Below are positions 32,860-44,954 of a stretch of 64,000 bases of DNA, piece after piece. A program made the translations under genes and the position numbers. How positions within the stretch are numbered: position 1 is the first letter of the stretch; each line of letters starts with the position of its first letter. The DNA comes from Rhynchospora pubera. Taxonomy: Eukaryota; Streptophyta; Magnoliopsida; Poales; Cyperaceae. The stretch lies in contig CM051459.1 in the NCBI GenBank assembly GCA_028095005.1, positions 1,727,190-1,791,189 of the forward strand, given 5' to 3'. The notes beneath the pieces were generated by a model, which saw only the letters and a program-made list of their open reading frames with translations, made no database searches and had not been told where the DNA came from.

Positions 32860-33199
32860 ATACCATTTGTAATAAACTCTAAATTATATCGCGATAAGCT
32901 ACTGCTGATATCAAGTTACACACTTTTCAATATTTTTCTTCCCTAATTTGTTATTCCTTCTTTATTCTTTAACCTTCTAAACTGAGTTAAAGTTATACTC
33001 TTCCCAATATTTTCTTCCTACAATTTTTATTTCTTCCTTATTCCATACTATCCAAACGAGCCATATGGTGATATAAGTGCACTATATAATTATGAAATAC
33101 GATATGCAACTAAACTATTATATTAGAAATTATTATGGTATTTTTATATCGGGCTAGGGTCTGGTACAATATTCCGTTAATATCCGGTATTTTAGTTAT

Positions 33200-33674
33200 G
33201 GGGCCGTTTGGATCGCTTAGGAATTTGAGAAATTTGGGAAAGTTGCAATTTTTAGGAATAAATTTATTGGAAAGTGTGTAATTTTGTGAAGAGTTTGAAT
33301 TGTTTATAATAAATTTATCATGAATTATAAGTGTCATCGACAAATATACCATCCCAGCCATTGCGAAATAGAAAGTGAACATATACAACAAATAAGGTGA
33401 ACATATAGACAACCTAAGTGAACACTTACAAACAAATAAGTGTTGTCATCACTTGTTCAGAAGTTCACATGCATATTCAACTAATTTTCATTGAACTTAT
33501 TTGTTTGTATATGTTCACTTAGATCGTCTATATGTTCACTTTGTTTGCTGTATATGTTCACTTTATATTTAGCGATGGCAGAAATGACAAAACTGCAGAT
33601 GACAGTAATCAATTTTCTAAATTTATGGTAGGAAGAGGAAATTCTCCAAATTCCTTGGGAATCCAAACAGCCCC
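33200..33674. mobile_element. Tourist-like MITE (GGGGCCGTTTGGAT subfamily) with a nested element
   Basis: GGGGCCGTTTGGAT begins it and ATCCAAACAGCCCC ends it, flanked by TAT and TGT (one mismatch). The family core is in reverse (TGTGTAATTTTGTGAAGAG). The middle (about 33320-33615) is a second inverted-repeat element bearing GTGAACATAT/ATATGTTCAC words and ends near TGTCATC/GATGACA. Removing it restores a MITE of about 170 bp, the same size as those at 54084 and 54226. Confidence 0.65.
33325..33604. mobile_element. Nested foldback element with TGTCATC ends
   Basis: TGTCATCGACAAATATACC and, at the other end, AAACTGCAGATGACA form imperfect terminal inverted repeats. Inside, AGTGAACATATA and TATATGTTCACT recur as inverted and direct copies. 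No clear target duplication and no protein were found. Confidence 0.5.
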
Positions 33675-34034
33675 TGTAAACATTGCTCGCTTCTACGCTA
33701 TTCGTCACCTTTTCTTTTATTATGTCGTTTAGCATGATGGGATGAGAGAGAAACAAGGACCTTTTTCTTAAAGGACCGAAATTAATATGAAATTTTCCAC
33801 TACGGCTTAACTCCTGTGGATATTATCTAGAAGGGCCTTCATTAAGTTTGTGCGCCATAATTGTTTTTTTGTCTTTTAGTCTCGGAGCACGGTCATTATC
33901 CACTGCAAATTACTATTTGCATGAAAATAAATAAATATTTCGTGTTATTCAAAGTATTATATTAAAAAAATTCTGTCGCGACTTAATAAAATACTAATTG
34001 CAACATTGACACTCAAATGACAATCGTTTATTTA

Positions 34035-34179
34035 GGGTGCGTTTGGATCGTTGGAAGAAAGAAGAAGAAGAAAAAAAAATTATAAACAATCCAAACTCTT
34101 CACAAAGTTACACACTTCCCAATACTTCTTCCCACTTCTTCTCATCTTCCTTTCTTCCCACACCTATCCAAACGCACCC
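34035..34179 (+). mobile_element. Tourist-like MITE with perfect TTA target duplication
   Basis: GGGTGCGTTTGGAT and ATCCAAACGCACCC are perfect inverted ends. TTA flanks both sides (34032-34034, 34180-34182), the classical PIF/Harbinger duplication. The interior matches the copies at 5927 and 11025. Confidence 0.9.
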
Positions 34180-34182
34180 TTA

Positions 34183-34974
34183 GGTGGAGGATTGATTCTA
34201 TGTTAGGTGCGTTTGACAAAAACAGAGTTAGTACGTTTACAGTGTAAGGTTAGTATTTTTTGGAGTTAATTTACAAGCATCTTAATTGGCCAAAAAAAAA
34301 AATGCAGCATTTCAATTGCTATTCACATGCTTGATGGATAAATACGTGAGAAGGGATATTAGTGGATAACTGGACCGGACGTGCTCTGATACTAAAGACA
34401 AAAAATAGATATTGCGTACAACTCATCGAAGGTCCTTTTAGATAATATTAGAAGGTGTTGAGTCCTAATGGAAATTTGATTATTAAGTTCGGCCCTTTTG
34501 AAAAAAAGTCCGAGAAACAAACAGTGGAAATAAAAAATATAAAATATGACTTCGTGTGTAGTCAGGCATGTTGCCTACGTAAGGTATATATAATCTGTGC
34601 AAAAAAGGTACAACACCAAAAACTGCACGGAATAGAAACAAAAGAAAATCAAAATGTTAGTCCCGAAAGTTCCGACAAAGTGTTTTTTACCTTTCTTCCT
34701 TCTCACCCCATTCAATTTCTCTGCTCTTCTTTCAAAAAATTTTTTTCTTTGCTCTTGTAGTTAACTCCTTTCTCCTTCCATTTCGAGAAAATAGGTTTGA
34801 ATCGAAATCTGCATCAAGAATTCTGCTAAGGTTTGAATCAAAATCCTTTCTCCTTTCTCACATCGTCTTATTTACTCTTATTTCGGATTCTGACACAGTA
34901 AATAGCCTACTTAAAATACCTTAAATATAAACTAACAAAAATAATCATGGTGTTGCCTGTGCAGGAAATGACGT
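34183..34974. other. Intergenic, no gene seen
   Basis: AT-rich with a CT-rich stretch (34690-34790, 34850). A 101-codon frame at 34455-34760 has a TTG first codon and no domain. A GTTTGAATC(A/G)AAATC word is repeated at 34795 and 34831. Confidence 0.45.
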
Positions 34975-36640
34975 CTCCCGGGGAGCCCGGAGGCAACCAA
35001 CATCTGTTCTCCCCCTTTGAAGTCGGGCCACCACTTCTGTCGCCAACCAACCTTAGTACTCCGGAGGCAACCAACATCCGGCTGCTCGTCCCCTTTAGGT
35101 CGGTCGGGGCCACCAACTCTGTCGCCAACCAACCGACGTCCCCCGGAGACAACCAACATCCGTTATCCCCTTTTGCAGCCGGGCCACCACTTCTGTCGCC
35201 AATCAACCTTGGTACTCCGAAGGCAACCAACATCCGCCCGTTCGTCCCCTTTAGGTCGGTCGGGGCCACCAACTCTTTCGCCAACCGACCGACGTCCCCC
35301 GGGGCAACCAACATCCGTTCTCCCCCTTTGCGGTCGGGCCACCACTTCTGTCGCCAACCAACCTTGGTACTCCGGAGGCAACCAACATCCGCCCGTTCGT
35401 CCCCTTTAGGTCGGTCGGGGCCACCAACTCTGTCGCCAACCGACCGACGTCCCCCGGGGCAACCAACATCCGTTCTCCCCCTTTGCGGTCGGGCCACCAC
35501 TTCTGTTGCCAACCAACCTTCGTACTCTGGAGGCAACCAACATCCGTTCTTCCCCTTTAGGTCAGTCGGGGCCACCACCTCTGCCGCCAACCAACCGACG
35601 TCAACCGGAGACAACCAACATCTGTTCTCCCCCTTTAGGTCGGTCGGGGCCACCAACTCTGTCGCCAACCGACCGACGTCCCCCGGGGCAACCAACATCC
35701 GTTCTCCCCCTTTGCGGTCGGGCCACCACTTCTGTCGCCAACCAACCTTGGTACTCCGGAGGCAACCAACATCCGCCCGTTCGTCCCCTTTAGGTCGGTC
35801 GGGGCCACCAACTCTGTCGCCAACCGACCGACGTCCCCCGGGGCAACCAACATCCGTTCTCCCCCTTTGCGGTCGGGCCACCACTTCTGTTGCCAACCAA
35901 CCTTCGTACTCTGGAGGCAACCAACATCCGTTCTTCCCCTTTAGGTCAGTCGGGGCCACCAACTCTGTCGCCAACCGACCGACGTCCCCCGGGGCAACCA
36001 ACATCCGTTCTCCCCCTTTGCGGTCGGGCCACCACTTCTGTCGCCAACCAACCTTGGTACTCCGGAGGCAAACAACATCCGGTCGTTCGTCCCCTTTAGG
36101 TCGGTCGGGACCACCAACTCTGTCGCCGACCGACCGACGTCCCCCGGGGCAACCAACATCCGTTCTCCCCCTTTGCGGTCGGACCACCACTTCTGTCGCC
36201 AACCAACATCCGCCCGTTCGTCCCCTTTAGGTCTGTTGGGGCCACCAACTCTGTCGCCAACCAACCGACGTCCCCCGGAGGCAACCAACATCTGTTCTCC
36301 CCCTTCGCGTCGGTCGGGGTCACCACTTCTGTTGCCAACCAACCTTCGTACTCTGGAGACAACCAACATCCGTTCTTCCCCTTTAGGTCAGTCGGGGCCA
36401 CCACCTCTGCCGCCAACCAACCGACGTCAACCGGAGGCAACCAACATCTGTTCTCCCCCTTTAGGTCGGTCGGGGCCACCACCTCTGCCGCCAACCAACC
36501 GACGTCAACCAGAGGCAACCAACATCCGTTCTCCCCCTTCGAGTCGTTCGAGGCCACCACCTCTGCTGCTGACCAACCGACGTCATCCGGAGGCAACCAA
36601 CATCTGACGTCCGACAGGTTCAAGGCCATGTCGATCACCG
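34975..36640. repeat. GC-rich minisatellite with higher-order structure
   Basis: Alternating units of about 73 and 82 bp (CCAACCGACCGACGTCCCCC..., CCAACCTTGGTACTCCGGAG...) form a 155-bp dimer. CCAACCGACC starts at 35281, 35436, 35665, 35820 and 35971. The 155-bp step repeats, and a 384-bp block (35281 to 35665, 35436 to 35820) repeats again. The array is far richer in GC and CpG than its surroundings. Both strands stay open for about 430 codons (34947-36230 on +, 34907-36202 on -), with no ATG context or domain that would make a real gene. This looks like a repeat that lacks stop codons rather than a coding region. Confidence 0.88.
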
Positions 36641-36734
36641 ACCAACCTTCGGTCAGCAACCAACATTGGACTGTCAGTGGCCCAGTTGAGGTACTGTATC
36701 TATGTATCTATTAGCTTTCAGGTTCATTCTAACC

Positions 36735-37216
36735 CAGCAGCATCAATAAAGGATAGAAATACCTTGTCGATGGTCGTAGTCTACAGCTTCCCCCAATCTT
36801 TTCTTGAATTGCAGCTATCTCATTGAAATCACCAATAAGGCATACCGGCAAACGAAAATGCGTAACCTGCTCCTTGATCTCCTGCCACAAACTTCTATTT
36901 TGAGAATGCCCAGGATCCCCATACACAGCAATTAGTAACCAAGGCGTAGTGTTCACCAAGGGAATAGTACACTTTGCAGCCAAGGCCGCCATAATTTGGA
37001 GGTTCTTGTTTGTTGAAAAGGAGACCTATTTTATTTCCTTACTTTATTTGCTTGTTTTCTAGTTTCATTAAGACTGTGATTTTGGGAGGTTTTAGTCGTG
37101 CTGCCTTGGCAGGAAACCTTATATAGATTTTATTATTCTACTGTGTTGTAACACTTACGTGCTGTGTTTTTTTTTCATTTAATGAAATGTGCCAAGGACC
37201 TTTCATAAAAAAAAAA
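36735..37216. pseudogene. LINE (L1-type) fragment with inverted 5' part
   Basis: On the minus strand 36729-36992 encodes an endonuclease piece typical of plant L1-type LINEs: WLLIAVYGDPGHSQNRSLW and LPVCLIGDFNEIAAIQEKIGG, carrying the GDFNE catalytic motif. Immediately to its right, on the + strand, comes a LINE-like 3' end (TTTAATGAAATGTGCC...CATAAAAAAAAAA, poly-A at 37206-37216). The two parts are in opposite orientation, as produced by twin priming. CAGCAGCATCAA at 36735 and CAGCAGTACAAC at 37217 could be an imperfect target duplication. Almost all of the element (RT etc.) is missing. Confidence 0.6.
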
Positions 37217-37468
37217 CAGCAGTACAACTGTACAAGTACATATGCTACATAACTAACATGGAGTGTAGATCCCACTATAAACTAACAGTGGATCCATTAT
37301 TGTATCCACCCGTTCTTTTCCATTTATTTACTCTGCTAACATTTATGGCTTGTCTAATATGGCAAATAAAGCTCATTTACTGTATCTCTTTTTTATTATA
37401 TATCATGCTCAACTTAATAATGCATGTTGCAATTCTTCTTATTCAAATATGTGTAAAACTTGTTTTAG
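37217..37468 (+). other. Presumed intron upstream of the first visible exon of the host gene
   Basis: AT-rich, ending in CTTGTTTTAG, a good splice acceptor. No ATG-started frame joins the exon, so the true start of the host gene lies outside this window or has been lost. Confidence 0.4.
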
Positions 37469-37872
37469 TTGCGAGGTAGACTCAATACCCTTCAATGGAC
37501 ACGTGGATTTCAAAGCCGATATGGATCTCATGTTGCACCGGGCAATTATTTGTTTTGGGAGAGAGAAGGCACGAATGATCATGATTTTCATCTAGCCATT
37601 ATTCAAGAAGAGTCTTTGATTTCGGAGCCGTCAATTCCCCTAGACAAACCTAAATATGTTCACAAACCGTTGGCAAGAATAACTGTGTTTTACGAGGGAC
37701 GCGATCGACATATTAATATTTTTCCATATTTCAGCCAGACCTTGAAGAAATACATCAAACATGGAAATCATGTTCGTGCAGTAGTTCAGACAAAAGTTCA
37801 AACGAATATTGGTCCACGCTGTGCTTTTGCTAAAATGATCACATTTTCAGAGGATTTCAAATGCAGACTCCG
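37469..37872 (+). pseudogene. Unrecognised host gene, exon A
   Basis: Open from the acceptor TTTTAG/TTG to the donor CTCCG/GTATAT; 134 codons plus 2 nt. The protein has the words GNYLFWEREGTNDHDFHLA, PLARITVFYEGRDRHINIFPYF and GNHVRAVVQTKVQTNIGP, with balanced composition like a real conserved protein. I do not recognise the family. Exons B, C, D (54448-55390) continue it in phase across an intron enlarged to about 16.6 kb by retrotransposons. A frame shift in exon C suggests the gene is damaged, hence the pseudogene label. If that shift is a sequencing error the gene could be alive. Confidence 0.6.
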
Positions 37873-38093
37873 GTATATGTTATCACATTCTTTCTTTAAT
37901 TTATACTATAGTTACACAATTTATGTCTTTTGTGGACTAATATCAATTGGTTAATTGAGGAGACTTTCTGTGTACAAACCAAAATTAATGTTGAATTTTT
38001 TTTCTCTTTTATAAAATAAAGAGTACAATTGACATGTTGTCAAGGGAATTATTATTTTTTTTTTCACATCTCTTTTCTAACAGTAGCAAATGC

Positions 38094-38398
38094 TGATGTA
38101 CGAACGATAGAGAAAAACAATAAAAAAATAAGAACAAGAGAGATTTTGATTGAGATCACACAGATTCTCAAAGTTTATATATCAATTTCAATTCTATTGA
38201 AAAAGACGAAAAACACAAAGATGGCGGCTGCCGAATTTTATTAATCAATTCTGTCTTCTTACATTTGCGGCTCCGCTATTTATACTAAACAAAATTACTT
38301 AAGGAAATAATTAACCTAATTAGTTACGGTGAGATTAAGATACAAGGCCTAAGGCTCGTTGGCCCATACGTTGGCCCATATTACCCCTTCGTCCATCA
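38094..38398 (-). repeat. 3' LTR of the chromovirus (left copy)
   Basis: 305 bp. It is preceded (on the minus strand) by the polypurine tract TTAGGGGGGAGAA at 38399-38411. Most differences from the other LTR are G/A or C/T, as expected from decay of methylated cytosines. Confidence 0.92.
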
Positions 38399-38506
38399 TT
38401 CTCCCCCCCTAAGAAAAAGATTCGTCCTCGAATCTGCCACCTCATTTTCTACTTCAGATGTCTCTTTTTCGCTGTCAGTAATGTATGGAGATAGGTCTGC
38501 CACATT
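38399..38506 (-). pseudogene. C-terminal tail of chromovirus integrase
   Basis: On the minus strand NVADLSPYITDSEKETSEV is the end of the polyprotein, cut off from the rest at 38507 by the solo LTR. The tail ends close to the polypurine tract, as in CRM-type elements where pol reaches the LTR. Confidence 0.65.
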
Positions 38507-38511
38507 AAAGG

Positions 38512-40773
38512 TGTGAGATACTGCAGTTTTGGCCCATGACCAGACAATGTTTCGGTCATGTTAAGCGTGGCCAGCAGCGGTGCTTGTCACGCAGTGTTGA
38601 CGGTTGGCAACGAAACAACCTTGCATGTGTTGTAAAGCATCTCATGCATCATGTAAATAGGCAATTTGGTATTGAAAATGACTTGTAACAGGGACCCAAA
38701 ATATGGCTGTTGGATAGGCCAAAGCATGTTGCATAGACTGTCGGGTATAAACCGTAAGCCAGAACGGTGTTTAGGCCGCTTCCCCAAGTGTGTATTGTGT
38801 AATTAGCATTTTGGGCAGCATGTAATGGATGTGTCCAGTGATTAGCAGCAATGGACCAGTCCAGTGGGTTGGAGTAATGGAGACGTCCAGTTGGATGGTC
38901 TAACTTGTCTTTGACCAGCCACTAGTATTGAGCCACCTAGTAGCTTAGTCACCAGGGAGAAGTATGGGTTTTTGACACCTGTCCTCCCTCTTCTAAAGCT
39001 GTCCCTCCCCAGCCAAAGGTCCTTAACATTGGGAAAATTCGTACATGCCATTACCAGCCCCAAAACTGACCCATATAGCAAGGTTGAGAGAGCTCTAGTG
39101 CCTGAATTTGATAGCCGGGACTATAGCGGGATAGCTGGGATAGTCGAGAGCAAGGTATAATGCATGGTTTAGCATGTAAACTACTCAAACCAGGCCAAGT
39201 AAGAGGCAGGGGCTGCTGCCATACCGAACCAGTCCCTAGCGGTGTTGATGCGTGGTAAACCAGTGATGTTACGGTGTCAACTAAGGTCCTGTAACCATGT
39301 CTTAATAGGCCACATGCATGTAGGGAGCATGAGCATGGTAGGACAGTAGTATGGTCAATTGACGGTATAATTGCGGTGAGCAACATAGGACTGAGCGGTG
39401 TTAGAAACGGTATTTTCACGGCAAACCAGCCACGAACCAGTGTTGAGCATGGTTCCTTGACCTTGAAACAGCATGAGTTATAGGTCAGTTATGTATGGTT
39501 GTGACTTAAGAGTTTGGTACTTGTGAACCAGACTTCGCAGGACACGAAGCGGGGGACCCGAGCCGTAAGGCAGCGGCAACGCCTAAGCGACGGCGGGTCG
39601 GTAATTAGGTGTAAAGGTGCGGATTCCACCTGAGCCCGAAATCTCATGTTTCTGGAAGTAAAAGTATATATATTTATGCATGATGTATGACTGTTGTGCA
39701 TGACTTGCATGTAATTTGCATATATGAATTGCTATATTACATGACTTTGGATAGGAAAGGAATTGGTAAGTATATGACATGCATATTGGATGGTTTTCTT
39801 ATTGGATGGCAGAATTGAATTGGTAAGGCAATGGTAAGGATGTACTATTGTGTGATGAATAACAATTGCATCTTTGGAAAGCGACGTCATGAACCGTTGT
39901 TCCAAGGGCTGTGAGATAAGCGCTTATGTTCTGGGACTCATGATTGAGGGGGTAAATGTCCTCAGCATTAGTACATTTTGATGGCTCGATTGGTAAGGCC
40001 GTTGGCAAACCTCGGCGTGGGTAAATGGCGGTCTATTGTATTGGAATGGCTTGCAAGTTGAATTGGCATAGAACCAGCCTTGTAGATTGCATGGTTAGGA
40101 ACCAAATTATGGCTGGCCTTTGTGTATTCTTATGTTATTCGATTTCCTAACCTCAATTGGCTGGCCTATGCATTGCATGATGTTTTAAAATGCTTTTATT
40201 GCTGAAATTATATTATGTAAAACTATTTTCTAAAGTATTTTGGTTGCGTATTTAGTTCCGCAACATGAAGCTACGGGTTCATGTGTGGCTGGAACTAAAT
40301 ACCGCACTGAGAAATGGTTCCCTTTCTCACGTTTCCATGTTTTCATGGGTTCCAGGTTGGAGGCCGGGTGGAGTGCAAGGAAAGGATAAGCCTAAGTAAT
40401 GGCCATGTTTTGCTATGTTTTTGTGTGCGGTTATGTAATTGCTTGTCATGTAATTGTGCTTGTATATTATGTAAATGCTTGACTTGTGTGTTACTATGAT
40501 TGAACTGAATTATATGAAGGGTTGGGACTTGATAAATTGAAGGGAACGGGTGCCTTCATGGTTGGATGCTTGTGTTTACAAGAGAGGGCATGTTGAAATT
40601 TTCATTTACATGATGTACAAACTGTGTTTGTTGATCCTGGGACAGTGTTGCTGCCATAAGTATAGTAAATACATGGTAAATTGTGCTGAAAATAGAATGG
40701 TAAGCCTTGCGACTGCACGCGGTGTGTGCAGTCGCGGCGGGATCTGTCATGCCCGGGGCAGCGGGGTGTGACA
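38512..40773 (-). repeat. Solo LTR, 2.26 kb, inserted in chromovirus integrase
   Basis: On the minus strand it starts TGTCACACCCCGC and ends TATCTCACA, flanked by the duplication CCTTT (AAAGG at 38507-38511 and 40774-40778 on +). No retroelement protein, primer site or internal duplicate is present, so it is a solo LTR of a Ty3/gypsy element with long LTRs (TGTCACACCCC starts are common in Tekay/Del-type). The insertion splits the integrase words GEYNVSGTF and NVADLSPY. Confidence 0.8.
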
Positions 40774-40778
40774 AAAGG

Positions 40779-41341
40779 TCCCTGAGACATTATATTCACC
40801 TAGCAAGTCCACCTTGTATGCATTATCATTGATCCTTTCAAGCACTCGAAATGGTCCATCTGCTCGAGGTTGTAGCTTGCCATACCTGCCAGTTGGAAAG
40901 CGTGCCTTTCTCAAATGAATCCATACTAGATCTCCTTCTTTAAACACCACCTTCTTGCGATGTTTGTCTGCTCGCTCCTTGTACTTCTTGTTGGATTTCT
41001 CAATCTGAGCTTGAACTTGTGAGTGTACTTGCTTGATGTGTTCAGCATGTTCTTCTGCATCACTACTGAATTGACGCTGGACAAGCAATGGTGTGAGCTC
41101 GAGAGGTTTTATGGAATTGAATCCATAAACAACCTCAAAGGGACTTTATCCTGTAGTCCTGCTCTGTGATCGGTTGTAAGCAAATATAGCTTGAGGTAAG
41201 GTGAGATCCCATTGGCGTGGACTGTCACCTACCAGACTCAATAGATTTCCCAGACTTCGATTGACCACCTCATTTTATCCATCACTTTGGGGGTGATGAG
41301 ATGAGCTAAATTGTAGCTGAGTGCCTATCTTGCGCCAGAGA
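40779..41341 (-). pseudogene. Chromovirus integrase, C-terminal part
   Basis: It continues the integrase interrupted at 50018: LWRKIGTQLQFSSSHHPQSDG with the catalytic-Glu region following, a stop near 41147, then HRKKVVFKEGDLVWIHLRKARFP and GPFRVLERINDNAYKVDLLGEY. This is the GPY/F module that ends Ty3/gypsy integrases. Stops and frame breaks mean no functional enzyme. Confidence 0.8.
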
Positions 41342-41346
41342 GTGCG

Positions 41347-43204
41347 TGATGAAGGCTTTAAACCTAGGAATCAAATAAATTTATAAACCTAGACTTAACC
41401 TCACTAGTCGTTCAGAGTTAAGCTTAGGGTCGAACCCACAGGACGGATTAACGATTACTGGACTTGTTCTTTTTATGAAGCTAGACAATAAAATAAGGGT
41501 GAGAGTGTTGTGAATAACAATGCAATTAAGTAGATATTTTTGGTTGTTTTTGATTCTAAATAATAAGGTAAACTAAAATAGGTAGATTTTGGGGTTTTTC
41601 AATTATAATAAGGCGTCTTAGGGGTCAGGATTCACTTAGGTTTAGTCCTCGATTTGTTGGATCGCTCGCTGTCGCGTTAAATATCAACAAATCTAAGCAT
41701 ATGCCATCAGTTCGGTCCGAACACGACTTGTTCGGTCCGAACAGAGGCTGGTATGTTGAGTTATGACCATATAACTTGAGTTTTAACTTCATGAAGGGCT
41801 CAGATCGGCTATAGCTACATTACCTAATCCTCAACTATCGTCTTTTGGACTAGAAATTAGTACAGGTCTCTACTTTGCCCACATAGACCAATTAAACCTA
41901 AACTTTCGTGTCGGTATTTTAATTAACCTATGTCTTATTTATTTGTTTTCTTAGGGATATCTAAGTTGCCTTTCAGCCAACTTAGAAACTACACCTTTCA
42001 GTGCTAGCTAATCTCCTCTTTCGAATCTTCAACTTATCCCAAATACTTAATTCAATCCTTATTGTTTAACCTAACCTTGTAACTTAACTAAACAGGCCTT
42101 TATTTAGAAGTAAATCAGGTCAAAACAAGGGAATTAAACAAGCAATTAAAATACTACTCAATAAATAGATCATAAAGCAAAACATCAAGTCATATCAAGT
42201 CATAACATCAAACTAAACCTAAACTACATCCATACCCTAAGACAACATAAATTTAGCCTAACATAGTACTAAAACACACAATAACAAGAGTAGAAATCAC
42301 AAGATACAAGCCCATGAAAATTAGAGATAAAAACATAGGAAGAATAAACCAAGTTGTCTTTCTATGCTCGATCTTCAATCATCAAAGGCAGTGGGGTGTT
42401 GCAAGGCGTGTCTGCAACCTTCTCCTTGCTGCCGTCGCCTCAAGAATATGGTTGCTCAATGGTGGAATTGCCTAAGGAAGGTGGAATTGTGTTATGAAGG
42501 GTAGAATGCCTTTCCTTCAGGCCTTGGGGCGAATATATAGTGGTCTTCTGGCTTGGAAAGGAGGCTGGGGCGCTATGGCAAGAAGACATACCAAAATATC
42601 GAGTTTCCATGCGTGAAAACCCTTCCAAATATGCCATGGCGGCTCTCGGTTCGGTCTGGACAAGTTTTGTTCGGACTGGACAGGGCTAATTCGGGTCAAA
42701 ACAGCTCAATTCGGACCAAATAGCCTCAGTTCGGACCGAACATATTCAGTTCGGGTCGAACTGAGACTCCAGCTTTGAGTATCTGTTGTATTTTGGTCAT
42801 ATCTCCTTCGTCCGGACTCCGATTTAGGTGATTCAAAAGCCGTTGGAAAGCTTAGGTTGAGCTCTACAATGATGTTGACTCTATTTAGCCATTTACTTTC
42901 CTTAGACTCTCATTTTGTTCTGTAAAGATGCCTTCGGTCCGAGCAAAACTCCATTCGGTCCGAGTAGTAGCTTTGATGTTGCCTCCAAGTGCTAGGAATG
43001 AGTCGTCTAGCGTATGCCAAGTGCCAAAATCCATCTAATATTCGAGAATCCACTAGAAATCATCGAGAAACCTGAAAATAAGAGAAAAGACGACGGTAGA
43101 GCCAATTCCTAGAAAATCATAGCAATTTATCAAATAATTGAATGGTTTGAGTATGATTTGAGTGCTAAGTACGGTCCAAAAACCTACAAATAATAACGAT
43201 ATCA
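41347..43204 (-). repeat. 3' LTR of the Athila-type element (left copy)
   Basis: 1858 bp. It carries perfect GTTCGGWCCGAAC palindromes at 41710, 41730 and 42729 and several degenerate ones at 42646-42761 and 42953-42985. The 65-codon minus-strand frame at 42440-42637 (and its twin at 49253) is LTR sequence, not a gene. Confidence 0.93.
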
Positions 43205-44954
43205 AATTCCCCCAAACTTAAACTTTGCTTGTCCTCAAGCAACGCCCTAAGCTTAGAATTTTGGACTGTACTTAAAGCCTTAAACATTGAGTTGTAACTC
43301 AAACCAAGAAATGTCGTGAAACCAATTGCTATGCCTAAAATTTTTCACACTTCAATCAAATAAGTCAAACAAAAATTTAATTTCAAGAACCAAGTTTAGT
43401 ATTCTACAAATTAATTCATGCAACTCTTGGTCCTAATGAAATATTCTCTCAAATTTTAGAACTCTAGCTCCTCTTTGTTATTTCAAATGCGATCTCAATT
43501 TCAATCACCCGTTCCTTTTCATTTTTTCACAAAAGTTTGTAAAGTCCTTTATCAAAGTCGGAAATTTTATAATGAACTTCTCTTAAAACAATTTCATTTT
43601 TTATTTCTTTTTCACCAATTTTTTTCTTTGTGCAAGTCGAGTCGTGGGGCTTTACACCCTAGAGGATATAATGCGGTGTCATTGGCCTTGAATTTGCTAC
43701 TAGCACATGACGCGCTAGGGAGGTTGGACGGGTGTTGCTCGACTATGGCCACGGTACACTTGGGTCATAATACTCAACAACTCCTTTACCAATACTTTCG
43801 CACCGGGTCCGGTAGAAATTAATTACAAGTTACCCAATTATACCTCGAGAGCTTTGAGTTATAATTCCCGACAACTTGTAATTAATCCAATACCCTCCAA
43901 TTTGTGGTTGAGTTGGTGGAAAAAGGCCTCGGTGCATCCTCGTTTTCACAACTATTTTGATTTTATTGTCCCATTAAGATTGCTTGTTGGTGATTCAAGC
44001 GATTAAAAGCATTTTCAACAAGTCCAAGTTCATTTCATAATTTCCGAAGTCGATAAATTTCTTTTTAAACAAAGGTTTGTCAAACACGAATCAGTTCACT
44101 CGGTAAAAACTTGTGAGAATCGACTAAAACTGATTTAACAATTTTAAGCATCCAAGATCGAGTTCTAATTTTCTCAAAATATTTTCATTTCGGCCCATTG
44201 GTGCAAAAATTAATCATGAGATATCAAAACATTCTAGGGTCCTTGAAGAAAAAATTTGTTTGACTTCAAAACAGTTTCAAGTGTGAGTTTCATCATTTAA
44301 AATCCAAATCGAGAGAAACTAGACATATCAATTCAATTTCCAAACAAAACTAGGCAAAAATCCAATTTTTATGTCTCTGTTCGGACCGGACAAGACTCTG
44401 TTCGGACCGAACAGAAGCTGTGAAATTCAAAATTTATCCAAATTTGCAAAAATTTTGAGCAATTTCAATCAAAAGTTCGAATTTTTCTCCTATTTCCTCC
44501 CCCCAAACTTAAATCAAGCATTGTCCTCAATGCATTCAATCACAAAGAAAAGTAAATAGGAGGAAAAGAGAACTTAGCCAATTTTTGCTTTCAAACATGT
44601 CGTTTTGTTCCTAGTTTGTTTTCTCGAGTTTCAAGATGGCTCTATCAATCTTCAAGTCTTTTGATGCAATCCGTATGAGGTCGTTCGGGGTTAGTTGGTT
44701 CGCGTAACCCATGGTGCTCTAGCACGAATTGTATCTTCCTTCGTTTGTGCCTCAAGATTTTCCTACAAACAAACAAACAAAAACATCAAATTCTATTTTT
44801 GTTATTTTCTGTTTTTCAAATTTTTATGGATTTTCTATTTTTTTTATTTTCTATTTTTAATGACAAAATAAATAAAAGAGAGAAGAGTTGAGAAATCCTT
44901 GGGTTGCCTCCCAAGAAGCGCTTGTTTTAGGTCCCTAGCTTGACCATCTTTTCA
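43205..44954 (-). other. Athila-type element, 3' internal region without RT or integrase
   Basis: Adjacent to the LTR is the polypurine tract (43205-43220 on +, AATTCCCCCAAACTTAAA). A near-duplicate of that stretch plus the following GTCCTCAA words occurs at 44500-44530, so the region may have formed by deletion or duplication around a second tract. Two palindromes lie at 44379 (degenerate) and 44400 (perfect). No protein domain was found. Confidence 0.7.

Noticed and set aside
34907..36230. Proteins of about 430 residues on both strands of the GC-rich array
   Set aside because: Both are translations of a stop-poor tandem repeat; unit lengths are not multiples of three, and there is no domain or convincing start.
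40747..41088. Possible chromodomain at the end of the chromovirus integrase
   Set aside because: The visible part ends with the GPY/F-type module (GPFRVLERINDNAYKVD); I could not recognise chromodomain aromatic residues in the short tail left after the solo LTR insertion.
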